From Lactifluus volemus (lineage: Eukaryota > Basidiomycota > Agaricomycetes > Russulales > Russulaceae), in contig WTXI01000013.1 of the NCBI GenBank assembly GCA_022376515.1, positions 794,749 to 858,748 of the forward strand: DNA of 64,000 nucleotides, read 5' to 3'. Of this stretch, positions 46,701 through 57,838 are shown piece by piece; position 1 is the stretch's first letter, and the number at the start of each line of letters is the position of its first letter. The translations under genes were made by a program, and so were the position numbers. The notes beneath the pieces are model-generated. The model was not told where the DNA came from. It did no database searches and saw only the letters and a program-made list of their open reading frames with translations.

Positions 46701-49700
46701 GACGTCGGAGGGCGATTACATATGCATCGAAGCAACACGTGGAGCCGCAAGCTTCCGATATCGTATAACGTATTCGGATAAACGACAGGAACGAACACCT
46801 CTCCTTAGTCTAGCTTGGGCAGTTGGGGGACTTGCCGCTGCTACAGCATCAGCCAGCGCTTTGAGTCGGCCCCCCAAGCTGAATGCTGATATAAGAGCGG
46901 GGTCCTCAGCTATATTCCACGAAATAGTACATATGAGCGGAGGGAGAAAAAGCGCGATGACCCTGACATAAATCGCGCCGTGGGTGGATGTGGGTCAAGA
47001 CGTTACTATGTTTCGGGTACTCTGTGATATCAGTTCGTACTGTTGCAATCAGTGGAGCTCTTCACGAGAAGGTAATTAATTCATATTCCTTTTTTTTTTG
47101 CGCCTCTCGACCAGCCAGCGCTCACATTTCGCGGTTGGGAGGCGCAAAAAAACACATCGAGGCGCGCGGCGCGCTGGAGATTACAGTTTACAGTAACTGT
47201 AACAAAAAGGAAAAAGAACCGAAAGCTAAAAACAAATTGGTTGGGTGAGTTTTCGGCAACACGCGAGTTTGGCTTGGCGCTTGTCAAAAACCGGCTTTCA
47301 ACGAGCTTTCCGTTCACCCCCCAGGGCCTTCAGCTTCAGCCTGTAGAGAGATCACATCCCGTAATGATCCAGTAAGTAAGTCCCCGCTGCAGGGCCAGTC
47401 TCCCCATCCCAACCTGCCAACACTCTTCAAGTTTTTTTTTTCCGCTCGAAGGTGTGCAATGGTAAGTTAGTGCTACGGTCCGACTCGGTGACATTATGTC
47501 GCGAATTCCCGGACATGTCTGACGTTTTCTCCTGTAGCGATCCACCAGACATGATGATGGATAGTGTCACCTTTTGATGATCTGTCTGTCCCAAGGCACA
47601 ACCCTCAACTTTGTTTATGTACTTGTCTGCGTATCGACGGCAGGGTCAAAATCCAGTGATAGCATCAGGCACAAATCTCAAGCTCGGAGTTCCCAATAGG
47701 ATGCTAGTACGGTATAGTAGGCGGTCACCAGGCAGATGGGTTGACGTTACCATAAATCTCGGGAGCAATTTTTGTCCGGCATGCAAGATTCAGGGGCGAA
47801 AGTAACCCAAAAGCAAATGAGGACCGTCGAGGGACAAGAGCAAGTCTACGACCTCGGAGTGAATGTAACTTTTTTTTTTCGCTTGCGGCGCGCGAAGGAA
47901 TCATAAATAAAAAGAGAAAAAAAAACACTGACCGGTATTCCTCTTATTACAGATACCGCGTCTAGCACGGGATCGCCACTCACCGCAACGGCAAGTGCCG
48001 GATGATGGCCCGAGGAAACAAATTGTACTGTACACAAAGGAAGAGTACAGCAGCAGCCCTACAGGTACCTTATTTAGCCCTGTCGTAGCCTCGAAGGTTG
48101 ATCAACACTTCGGGTTTGTACCCGTTTTCGACGTCCCTATAGCCGCCGATAACTTTCGCATGAGGGCGGATCAGCAATATTACCATTCTCACACCCCACC
48201 TGCGGAAATGCCCTGGCGGTCAGGGGTCGGGGTTAGACGACAAATCAACAAGCACGGCGAATTGAACTTTATTCCGATGGGTAGGTTGTGCCCGGATTTA
48301 CTGAGATGGATACCGTACACTGTGAAAAAAAAAGGATGTTTCACACAAAACATTGATATAGTAGCCAACGCATTTTGGAATTGGGAGGAAATCCACAGGA
48401 AGTTCGCGCTGAAGACTGGGTTGATAACGTAAGCTTGATCAAACTTGTTACTTTACCGGGAGGATACCGTGGAAATAGTGGTTCGCTAGGCAAACTGAAG
48501 GTGATCACTCTGGTTGTGACAGCTAGAAAAATGCACCAACTGGTCATTGTTGAGCCCCGTGTATTCCGATCACTGTTCGTTTGGAAAACATAACAAAAAA
48601 AAAACGTAATATCCTGATCAAATATTCATCCGAACAACGAAAGGTGCAGAGCGACGAGGACGGTGTGAACTTGGTAGTAGTGGCTCAGGCACTGCTGGCA
48701 CACTCTTGAAATTCGCCTCTGGACCGTGGTCTTTCCGATAACCTTTCTACGCCGTCAGAAGCCTAACAAATCCTTCGAGAACAGGTAGTCTCCGAGTCAT
48801 GTGTTATCGTCAGTTCTAATTACCGCGGTTGGTAGTACCACCTAGTTATCCCCTGTAGACTATTCAATGTCTTTCTGCAGCCCCAAGTCCTTGGAGAATA
48901 GACAGTCCACTTTCGGCCCAATAGCCGTGGTCGTAGGTTCGGTGGCACCACTCCGAGCCTGGAGACGAGTATGCAGATAAGAAATTGATTTTTTTGCGAG
49001 GGACACGGGGGGGGGTCCTCAGGTCATGGGAAGAACAGAAAGGAACTGAGAATTATCGCACGGATAAACACAGCCATGTCGCAGGGCGCAAAACGGTTGA
49101 CCCGATTATGACTTTTTCCACCCCCTGGGGGGCGGGGAGGCCCCTGGTTCGAGGGAGGAATTCCGAGACGACCCTTCCGGCACTTCAAGTTGACAAATTT
49201 TTGCCAGCATGCCTAGATGACCTCTCGTCTTGAAAGCGAACAATCAATATGCGGGGGTGGTTGACACAGGGCAATCTCACAAACCTGACCTTTTTTTTTT
49301 ACACACTGCATTACCCTGTAGTTCGTAATCATCACGTTGATGACAATTCCCCTTTTTCTGTGAGCGCTAATGCTACATTGGCGAGGGGTACGGCCTGAGT
49401 GTCGTTCCGAGGAAAATGTAGACAGGCGGGGGGGAAAGAAAGCCAGGGAACTGTAAAACGCCAATAAACGCACGTGCGCCGAGCACGGAGGGTTTATGTT
49501 CATTGACATGAATACCAACAAGAGAGAGACTACAAGATGTCAAATGTAGGAGTGAAGGAGGCGGTCATACAACAAATCCGATAATTGATTTTTGTGTGGT
49601 ACAAAGTAGCTACGCCTCATCTACTCTCTACTCCCATGATCAATTACACAACACAGTACCTAGTCATACAGGTCGCCACAACGACAACACTCGGTAATAT

Positions 49701-49851
49701 TGTTAACAGGAAAGATGGTAGTCGTACATATGCATGGTGAGTGGGGGGGTATAAGTACATTTAGTAATTGTTTGATGAAAGATTGCGCATATAGCTGCAG
49801 AAACCATTATTGTCCACATTCCACATGCGCAGGTAATTGTACTCACTCCTG
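43758..49851. other. Gene-poor stretch, 6 kb
   Basis: No recognised gene. The frame at 47995-48432 (+, 145 codons) has a protein-like composition (FVPVFDVPIAADNFRMRADQ) but no family I can name. Two overlapping frames at 45095-46017 contradict each other and lack domain features. Homopolymer runs (C, G, A, T of 8-11) recur. Confidence 0.4.
47093..47152. repeat. Small inverted repeat with T/A tails
   Basis: TTTTTTTGCGCCTC (47093-47106) and GAGGCGCAAAAAAA (47139-47152) are perfect 14-bp arms around a 32-base loop. Further weak pairing is possible inside the loop. No gene adjoins closely on either side. Confidence 0.6.
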
Positions 49852-52800
49852 TTAGTCGTCATAGTTTCTGCTCAACAGCTCGTTTAATCCCCGCACAACA
49901 AACCCGCACCCGCCTTCACCCTTTCGCGTTCCTCTTCGACCACCCTAGGAGGATCCGTGTCTCAAATTTGTCAGGGTGCCACCGCTTTATATGATCCTTG
50001 ATCCGATCCTTGGAGCTCTTCGAGGAAGCATCAGCCGCATATCTGACAGTACATATGCGCCTATCGCTGATGCGGTCATCTCCTCCGGCTCGGACGGACG
50101 TTTGAACACGGGCCACGCAAAGCTATTCCACCCAAGGTTGTCGCAATCCTTGAGCTGTCTCCACTTATTCTCGTGGGCCTCGAACAATCTGATTATCTCT
50201 TCTCGAGACAGCATCTTTGCGCTCTTGGCCTGTCGTTCACTCTCCATCCGCTCCTGCTCCCGTTTGAACTGCTCCTGCTGTTGCCTAGCGCGCTCTTCCG
50301 CACGCCGCGCCCACTCTGCTTCATCGATTCTGGTCGCATGAGGAGATGTCCCAGGAGCGGCTGGTCTGGCTGTCGTTGGCGAAGGCCTCGGCGTAGAGGA
50401 GAGGGGGGTTGATGAGGACGTGAAGGAGGAGCTAGTTGTATGAGAACTAGATATCGAAGTTGGGCGACTTGAAAACGTCGAACCAGTGGAGGAACTGAAA
50501 CTGCTTCGATCGCTGGTGGATCCAACGGGAGGGTTGGGGCGGTGCGCGTGCGCAGACCAGGCGTCGGATGCGCCCATGCTATTCTGGCGCTCGCGTTCCA
50601 CCGTGCGCTGGTAGTACTGTGCCTCCCGTCGTTGAAACTCCCTTTCTCGTTCTTCCTTAGCGCGTTGTCTTCTTTTTCTTCGTAAAGTTGCTGCTGTTGC
50701 TGCTGCTGCTGACGATGCAACTCGTCGCGCTGGCGGTCGGAGACCTTGCGTCGCTGCTCTTCATAGTGTCTCAGCCGCTCCTCCTCGACAGCCCGCTGTT
50801 GCTCCTCCCGAATTCGGTTCGCCTCTCTTTCCTGGGCTTCCCGTTGAAGACGTTCTTGTTCGAAGACAGCTTCACGATCGAGGCGTTCCTGTTCTTGTCG
50901 ACTCAGTTCCTCGTCGAGACGGATTTGTTCCTCTCGTTTCAGTCTGAGCATTTCCTCTTCTTCGCGCTGTCTCTCCTCTTCAAGGCGCCGTTCCTCGAGG
51001 TGCTGCTGCTGCTCCAGTTCTCTCTGGCGTTGCTCCTCGAGTGCCTTCTCCTTCTCCTTCTGCCGCTTCGCCTTGGATCCCTTTCGACCCTTTGATTGCT
51101 TATCTTGTCCGGCGCTGGCGCTGGCACTCTCGGTCTCTGTGGCCTGACAAACGAGCTCATCCGCAACGCGACTAGCTTCATCTGCATAAGTGGCCTCCTC
51201 GGCTTGACGGGTGGTCTCTGCAGTTGGAGATGCGGCCTGCTCTTCAGTTTGCCGTGCTGCCTCTTGGACCGAACCGGCTGCCACTTCCTTGCGTAGAAGC
51301 TCTTCCTCCCGTTTCTTGACATCTTTCTCCCTTTGCTCAATCTCCCGCCTCTTCTGCTCAATCTCCTGCCTCGTCTGCTCATAAGCCTCTTCTCTGCGCC
51401 TGGTCTCTCTCTCTCTCTCCCTTGCTTCTTCCTCGAAGCGACGGGCGGCCAGTTCCTGCCGCCGCGCGTCCTCTTCTCTCCGTCTAGCGTCTTGCTCCCG
51501 TTGGCGTGCGTCCTGCTCTCGTCTTTGTGCTTCTTCTTCCTTTCGCCGAGCATCTTCCTCCTTTCTCCGAGCATCTTCCTCCTTTCTCTTGGCTTCATGC
51601 TCCCTACGTCGCACCTCCTCCTCCTTGCGCTGAGCTTCAACCTCCCGCTTCTGTGCGTCAGCCTCGCGTTTCTTGGCTTCCGCCTCCTTATGCTTGGCCT
51701 CGGCCTCCCTCGACTGTGCGATCGCCTCTCGTGTCTTGGCAGAAGCTTCCACCTGACGCGCCTCTTTCTCGAGACGAGCGGCTTCCTCCAAAGATTGTCG
51801 TGCCTTCTCCTCAAGACGACGTGCCTCCTCCTCCTTTTTGTTCGCCTCTTCGTCTTTGCGGTTCGCGTCCTCCTCCTTGCGACGCGCCTCATTCAACATA
51901 TTTTCAAGGTCCACGCTCCGCATACTGCGCATGCTTCGCAAGCTACGTACGCTGTGCATACTCTGGCGATCATCTAGGTGCCCGACAAAGTCGGATTCGT
52001 CCGAGTATTCACCACCGACCGGTGACAACCTCGAATCACCCTTGCTATTATGCCGTACGTGCGCGTTGCTGAAGTCGGTGAGGGAACGGCGCGAGTGAAG
52101 GCTCGAGCCCCATGAGGCAACCCGCGGAACCTCATCGGACTTGCGTGTCCGCGCGGGATTGCGATGCCCTGCCGCATGTCCTCAGGCGAACGCTGCATGC
52201 CATAGATGGCTCGCGAGCTGGGGCTTGCGGACATCGGGAAGCGCATCGCGTCATCGAGCGAAGGAGGGCGTACGCCAGGGATCGCTCGTGGAGATACGAT
52301 CGAGTGGCTCGGTGGGCTGGGTTTGTCATGTGGGCTGGCCGAGGCGGAGGTTTGTCGCTCGCGAGAGGGGATATTTGCCACCATGCGCTCGCGATTATGT
52401 GCGGGAGGGCGTTCTGTGCTGGGAGTGTGTGGGGCAACGCTACTGCTGCGGTATTGGTCAGAGTTTATCGACCCCGCGCGATGAAGGCCTGCGCCACTGG
52501 AGGTTGAGCCATTACTGTTGACACTACCGCGCCGGGGAAACGGGACGGGGCTTGTGCCATATAACTGCCCATTGGCGTGGGCAAAGGTACGAGAGATGCC
52601 GGAAGGCTCTACTGAGCGAGGAGGTGTGCGCCAGGAGGGAGCGTGAGAGCCACTTGGACGCCGATGTGGAGCCCCAGTGACGTACGATTGACTGCCACCC
52701 CGGAGTGAAGAATGCCCGTGCGAGTCATCTACATCCTCTTCGTCGTTGTCCTCAGCAAGTTCGCGTTGGCTATTCGATTGTTGTCGCTGGCGTGAAGGCG

Positions 52801-53466
52801 GATTTCTTCGAGACATAGGAGACTTTGAATGGAGGGTGTTGGTCAGAGGGGCGTTCGGACGGTATGGCGAACGTGACTGTCGAGGTTTAGAGTCCTCTTC
52901 TTCCCCTTCATCCTCCTCTTCCTCATCGCTTTCCCTCAACTCGCCCGATTCGCCGTCCTCGCCGTCTGATCCAGCATCTCCAAACCCTTCGGAATCGTCT
53001 TCAAACCCTTCGGAGTCATGCTCACTATCTCCGTCTTGCTGAGGACGGGCGTTGTGAGGGTTGTCGACAAATGTGCGTTCATCCTCGGTCTTTTGGATGT
53101 TGTCGAGGATCCACTGCTGCTGCCGAGCGACATCTGGTGAGTTTGAGTCGACGATATCGAGAGCCCATTTACGCTCGGATATCTCCAAGCGCAGCTGGCG
53201 ATTGAACTCATCCTGGGCCATCTTCCGAAAGTATTCATACTGATCTCATACTCGTGTAGAGCACGGTCACGGCTGCTATCAGGGGGTTGGGAATTGAGGA
53301 TGGCGTCACGCGTTTTCTGGGCGTCTTCTACCATGCCGCGAAGGCTCTGCTCGATTCGCTTGCGCAAATCACCCTTCCATTGTTCATCGGGCTCAACCTC
53401 GAGACAAGCATCGGTGCGAACAGGTGGTGGAAGTGGTGGCGGTGTCGGCGCTGGGACTGATAACAT
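49852..53466 (-). CDS. Long coiled-coil protein with C-terminal J-like RWHPDKF module (NFKBIL1-like)
   Basis: The head is acidic and disordered (SDEEEEDEGEEEDSKPRQ). The centre is a highly charged coiled coil of about 400 residues (about 50650-51950) with repeats of RRKEEDARRKEEEAQRRE type. It is followed by a poly-Gln patch and a Ser-rich linker. The C-terminus has EEIIRLFEAHENKWRQLKD, LGWNSFAWPVFKRPSEPEEM, and KDRIKDHIKRWHPDKFETRI, then FVVRGLNELLSRNYDD at 49852. The RWHPDKF motif and context recall NFKBIL1-like proteins with a J-type helix. Frame drops by one base near 53244, 50675 (A/T run), 50044, 49947 and 49904; a further unresolved change lies near 52060. The 5' end is uncertain and an upstream exon at about 53580-53670 is possible. 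Confidence 0.6.
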
Positions 53467-56112
53467 TTAGGATGCGCTACAACGAAGCGCCGAGGGGGGG
53501 GGGGATGTAGATAACAAATCTCTGAAAGACTGAGGCAAGTCAGTATCGGAGATATACAAGAATAAATGACAAGTGAGGACTCACGCTCACGATTGTGCAC
53601 GGAAAAATGAGTGCTCAAAGGAGGACCGAGGGCACCGTATGGAGGGGGTGGTGACAGGTGGGAGACCACCAAGGGCGTTACGCGATCTGTTTGTAGGGAT
53701 GGTCAGCCTCGTGGCCAGCCCACGCGGTGAGAAGCGAGAAGGGGCCAGACCGGTGAAATAAGCGAGAAGTAATAGGTGGTCGGAGTATAGATATATAGGT
53801 CAGTCAGTCGTGTTCGGCTGGTCAAGGTAGAGGATGTAGAGGACTAACGAGGAGGAGAGAGAGAGAGCCAAACTGGACATGACTAACTCTAGTCAGACCA
53901 AATATGGTAGCCATAACGGCACATACACGGGCGCCCCCATTACGGCTCTATCAATCTCCGGTCAACTCCGATTGACCTAGACCTTTAGGTCTCGTGATCT
54001 TCCTCACCTCCTTTCCTACAACACCCTCTCTGCTTTCATGTGGCCGTTTGTCAATCGAGTTGTGGCATTACTAGTACTGGGCCTACAAGAAAACATGGCT
54101 CTTGTCGCTACTGACATGTGATTTTAAATCCCTATACTAAAATCATCCGTGGAACATTCTCCTTCGGTCGGGGTCTTGTTTCTCTGCGACAGAACACGTT
54201 GCATCGGGCTCTAGGTCACAACACTATTCATTCGTGCTTTAGGGGGAGTGCGTTACCCCTTTCTCCCGGTCCGAACCCGTCAGCGTGTGCTTTGACCAAC
54301 CCTTTAAGCTCCTGTTTAAGACTTTTTCTGCACTGCGCGTGTACCACGTAGGTTAAAGAAGTACATGTGTAGGGGGTTATCTTTGATTATCGATGGATCG
54401 AAAACTATGACCTTATCAGTCCTATTCTCTCAAACCGTGGAGCGAAGTTGTTTGTATGTCAAACCCAATCTCGTGCAACATACTGTTTAAAAGTCCATCG
54501 CTGCAAATGTCGCTGGTCCGTGCACCCTTCTTTTCCCGTGGCCAGGTGTCTTGGTCTTATGGGCCCACGTGGTTTTCAATTCTCAAATGGTTTCCAAGAG
54601 CATCGCCCGATCTGCGGACGGTGTTTCTGAGTCGCTATTGTTGAAACACCTTGGGCTATGGGAGGTATGACGACACCAACCCATTAGTTCGATGTAGTAC
54701 ATGACGATCGAGTGTGTCCCCGCCGCACAGGACCCTTTTGCTTATACCCATGAGACCCGTGGATGAACCTACTTTTCCGTCGACTTATCTGGTGGCTGGA
54801 CTTCATTAAACGCTCTCTCTCCTCCTGACCACACCAAGTCCCTAACCCCTATGCTTTTCATTTAACTCTCTTTTTACCCGTGCTCATGCTTCGGGGTAGC
54901 GCATGCAGTGTTCAATTCTGCAAATCGAAATCTCGGCGTTGGCCGGATTTCTGTGATTTCCGAAAATAATTGTTGTTGTGGGCTTTTACGGATTCCGTTC
55001 CCCCGCAGCAGCAAATGGTGGATCATCCGAAATGCCACCCCCATCCACGGGTGAGATTATTAAATCCGGGGATCTAGGCCTACTTTAAATAAGCGGAAAG
55101 GTACTGCGCCCGCGGCGCTGCGCATCGTGATTCGCCTCGCCTTGTCGGTCACACGCCCACCCCCTGAATGTGTAACCTAGCTTCTTTCGATCTTATATCG
55201 ATGTGCCGTTGTCCATACACGCGGCTTTACTTGCTCCTCAATCCTGCCAATACTTGTGGTTGTTGTCGACTGCGGTAGATGCTCAGTCGACATTCACTTG
55301 CGTCATGGTTTTGTACATCCGCAGCAAAGTTACGTGCTTATAGCTCTTCTAGTGTCCCCGGCCCGGACTCTTGTTCTGAAACCCAAAAAAAAATATTACT
55401 GAGCACTGACAGCACTTCCTTCGCGACTGTGTGTCCTCTTGCATCTCCTGTGAAGTATCTGCACACATTTATAGCCAGAACAGCCTATGGCATTGAAACA
55501 TTACAAGTAAGGTCTGTGTTCCTCAGAGCTACCCGACCACACCAACAGAAATGCATGTCTATGGCCACGAAATGGCTCCGCAGTAGTTCTGTAATGTATG
55601 ACACGGAAGTAGATGATTGCTCGAGATGTCAGTCCTCAAAGAGGATGGGTGACGGTCCTCTTGCGTCGTTGTGGTCTTTCGTTCCTAGTCTCGCGATGTG
55701 TTCTGCTACCTCTGTATTGCCTTTCAAGTATCGCAACAATCGGATCGTAGGATAATGAACAACAGAGATAACAATTTTTGTCTGCATTGTGCGATTGGAT
55801 GATCGATAATCTATAATAATCGGCAAGCTTCTCGGCATTTCCCTGATGGAGATGATGGCCGACAAGATCAGCTTTCAGTATGGACAACAAACGCATGATA
55901 TTGTGACCAATAGATTGTCTACACATTAACCATTTAACGAGAATGACATGCGACTTGCACTCCAAGCCATGAGCAATTAGCTAGAAATCAGCCAGTACAT
56001 CCAGATTTATGTATCAAAGGTAGTCTATTGACAGTTTCTACCTATGCATCACAGCCCTCTTTTCACCATGCGTTTTCTATGTATCACAGCCCTCAATTGA
56101 CCAACTTCGTGG
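53467..56112. other. Intergenic, no convincing gene
   Basis: A G10 run lies at about 53492. The frames at 55279-55755 (+) and 55636-55965 (-) overlap, and neither shows domain motifs I recognise. Likely non-coding or strongly decayed. Confidence 0.4.
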
Positions 56113-56290
56113 CAGAGAGGATCAGGGAGACAAATCGGAGAGAGATTGGGAGGGATCGGGAAGAAAAATCAGAGAGGGATCGGGGAGACAAATCAGAGAT
56201 GGATTGGGGAGAGGGGAAAGATTGGGGAGGAATCAGGGAGAGAGATTGGGGAGAGAGATTGGGGAGAGAGATCAGAGAGAGATCAGAGAG
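56113..56290. repeat. Purine-rich minisatellite next to LTR
   Basis: Degenerate units such as GGGGAGAGAGATT and AGAGAGATCAG repeat over about 180 bases, nearly all A/G apart from single T and C at unit ends. The left LTR begins right at its end. Confidence 0.8.
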
Positions 56291-56789
56291 TGTTACGGCT
56301 CGACTAGGGCCGGGTCCCAACTAGGGTTCAAGGTTCTGGTCTCTCCTAAGACTGGGTCAGGGTCACTCCAAGGTGACGACGCGCAGAACCCTGTGGTGTT
56401 GTAGCACAACCACCAAGCTTCGATGCCCTACTAGGGCGTGTAGGAGGGTAAGAGAAAGAGGAAAGGAGGGAATTCTGTTCACTGGAGAGGGAAAAAGTCG
56501 ATTGGTCAAAGCCGAAGCTGGGGTACAAGCTACCAGCTGAGGCCTACTTATACAGTTTATGCTAATTGTTCTACCAAACTAGGGTGGACAATAGGCATGG
56601 ATCAAGAACAATAGGGAACGCGAACAATAGGGACTCGGAACAATAACACTGGACGGAACGAGACGAACAATAGGAAGTCAGAACAATAGAATCAGTCAGC
56701 ACAATAAGAACGATGTGGAAGGGACGTCATCAGGGTGAGTAAGCGTGTTTAGGAAGCATAAGGTCCAACTTGTCCTGCATTCCGTAACA
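56291..56789 (-). repeat. 3' LTR (499 bp)
   Basis: Bounded by TGTTACGG and CCGTAACA. On the minus strand U3 is 56520-56789, with TATAAGTAGG at 56544-56553 (reverse complement of CCTACTTATA). The predicted transcript start is at 56519, where AGCTTCGGCTTT begins. Its U3 half is nearly identical to that of the right LTR; the R/U5 half is visibly more different. Confidence 0.9.
56588..56706 (-). promoter_or_regulatory. Array of seven ACAATA motifs in LTR U3
   Basis: ACAATA occurs on the plus strand at 56588, 56608, 56624, 56640, 56667, 56683 and 56701, most preceded by GA and followed by GG or G. Spacings are 20, 16, 16, 27, 16 and 18. The array ends about 70 bases upstream of the predicted start site. 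ACAAT is the core bound by HMG-box (Sox/mating-type-like) proteins; the identity of any binder here is inference. Confidence 0.5.
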
Positions 56790-56802
56790 ATACCCCCTCT
56801 CT
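56790..56802 (-). other. Polypurine tract next to 3' LTR
   Basis: On the minus strand, AGAGAGGGGG (56793-56802) ends three bases before the 3' LTR. This is the expected plus-strand primer site for reverse transcription. Confidence 0.8.
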
Positions 56803-56825
56803 AGAAGGCAGTCCCACCTGCCACC

Positions 56826-57690
56826 TTAGTCAGTTTTACGTCGTGACTGGGACGGACCGGCGACACAAGCGTCCAGTACTTCCATCTGTTTGCGCTTCTC
56901 CTGATTTCCTCGGCTGTGCCATCCAAAGACACCCCGCCGTGCCATGTGTGGTCCTCGGGAACGCGGCATACCCAAGCCCTGGCATACACGAGAAGTGGGG
57001 AAGGGGCACCCGTCGCTGTTGTGGGTCATCATTCTGTCATGAAAACGGCAGTGCTTCAGTTCTCTACGCGGCGTAGAGTCATTTGGAAAATCGAATCTCT
57101 GAAGACCTCCGGAATCGAGTCCCAGGCGATCAAGTCCGTGTGGGTGAAGAGTAAGGCGCGCTCGTGGTTCCATATCCCGATCTCTCTGCTGAGGACCCCC
57201 GGGATTACCGTCCCTCTGGTCGAGCCAGTACTCGGTGGTCCCATAGGTGGGGAACGCTTGAATGGCTTCGTCCTGCGTGCTAACTGGGGTCGTCTGGGTG
57301 CCAACACTGCGGGTCTGAGGGGGCGGATCCGGGAGCCAACCGTCTGTCTGCGCCGCCACGACAGCGGGGGTCGTGGGAGCACGAAGGAGGTTGATCTGCA
57401 ACTGCCTTCGTCATCTTCTTCAAACCATTCTTCTTCAGGGGTCTCTGGTCTAGCGAAGTCACCCAGCCTTTGGGCAACCATGGTGCTACGGCCGTCAGTA
57501 AAGATGCGGGTGCGTCTCTGAGCTCCGGGGTGGTCCTTCTCCACTTGAAGTCGAAAAGGCAGTGAAGACACTGTCGGGTATCCTCGTAGTACTTATAGGG
57601 ATTGTAAGGCCACTCGTAGTTGTTTTCGCGCCCCACTGGCCAGTCATAGGGATCCCCAACACACGAGACGGACTTGACGATAATCAACAA
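56826..57690 (-). pseudogene. Extra 3' reading frame of the retrotransposon with Cys/His cluster
   Basis: Between the chromodomain and the polypurine tract the minus strand has long overlapping open stretches: 57280-57690, 57056-57571 and 56826-57401. Pieces that look coding are YEWPYNPYKYYEDTRQ, the acidic PEEEWFEEDDEG, TRSVGTQTTPVSTQDEAI, and a Cys/His-rich segment HCRFHDRMMTHNSDGCPFPT. A further frame change leads to a CRVPEDHTWHGG reading. The Cys and His spacing suggests a metal-binding module. The role is unknown. Chromoviruses usually lack a gene at this place, so it may be an accessory product or an acquired sequence. Confidence 0.45.
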
Positions 57691-57838
57691 TAAGGAGCCG
57701 GGGGAAGTGCGATGTTCTCGTTTGGGATCGAAGAAGTCGGCGTCCGCCCGGGAGGCTTGGAAGATTTGAGGAAGGGAGAGGTCGAGGTTCGCGGATTGGA
57801 TTTCCTCCCAAGTGTAAGGGAGCGAGGTGACAGGGGAG

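Noticed and set aside
47995..48432. 145-codon plus-strand frame
   Set aside because: Composition is plausible but I recognise no family, splice partner or promoter, so it is only noted in the gap description.
55279..55965. Opposed frames on both strands
   Set aside because: Neither shows a domain, and the two compete for the same DNA. No basis for choosing either.
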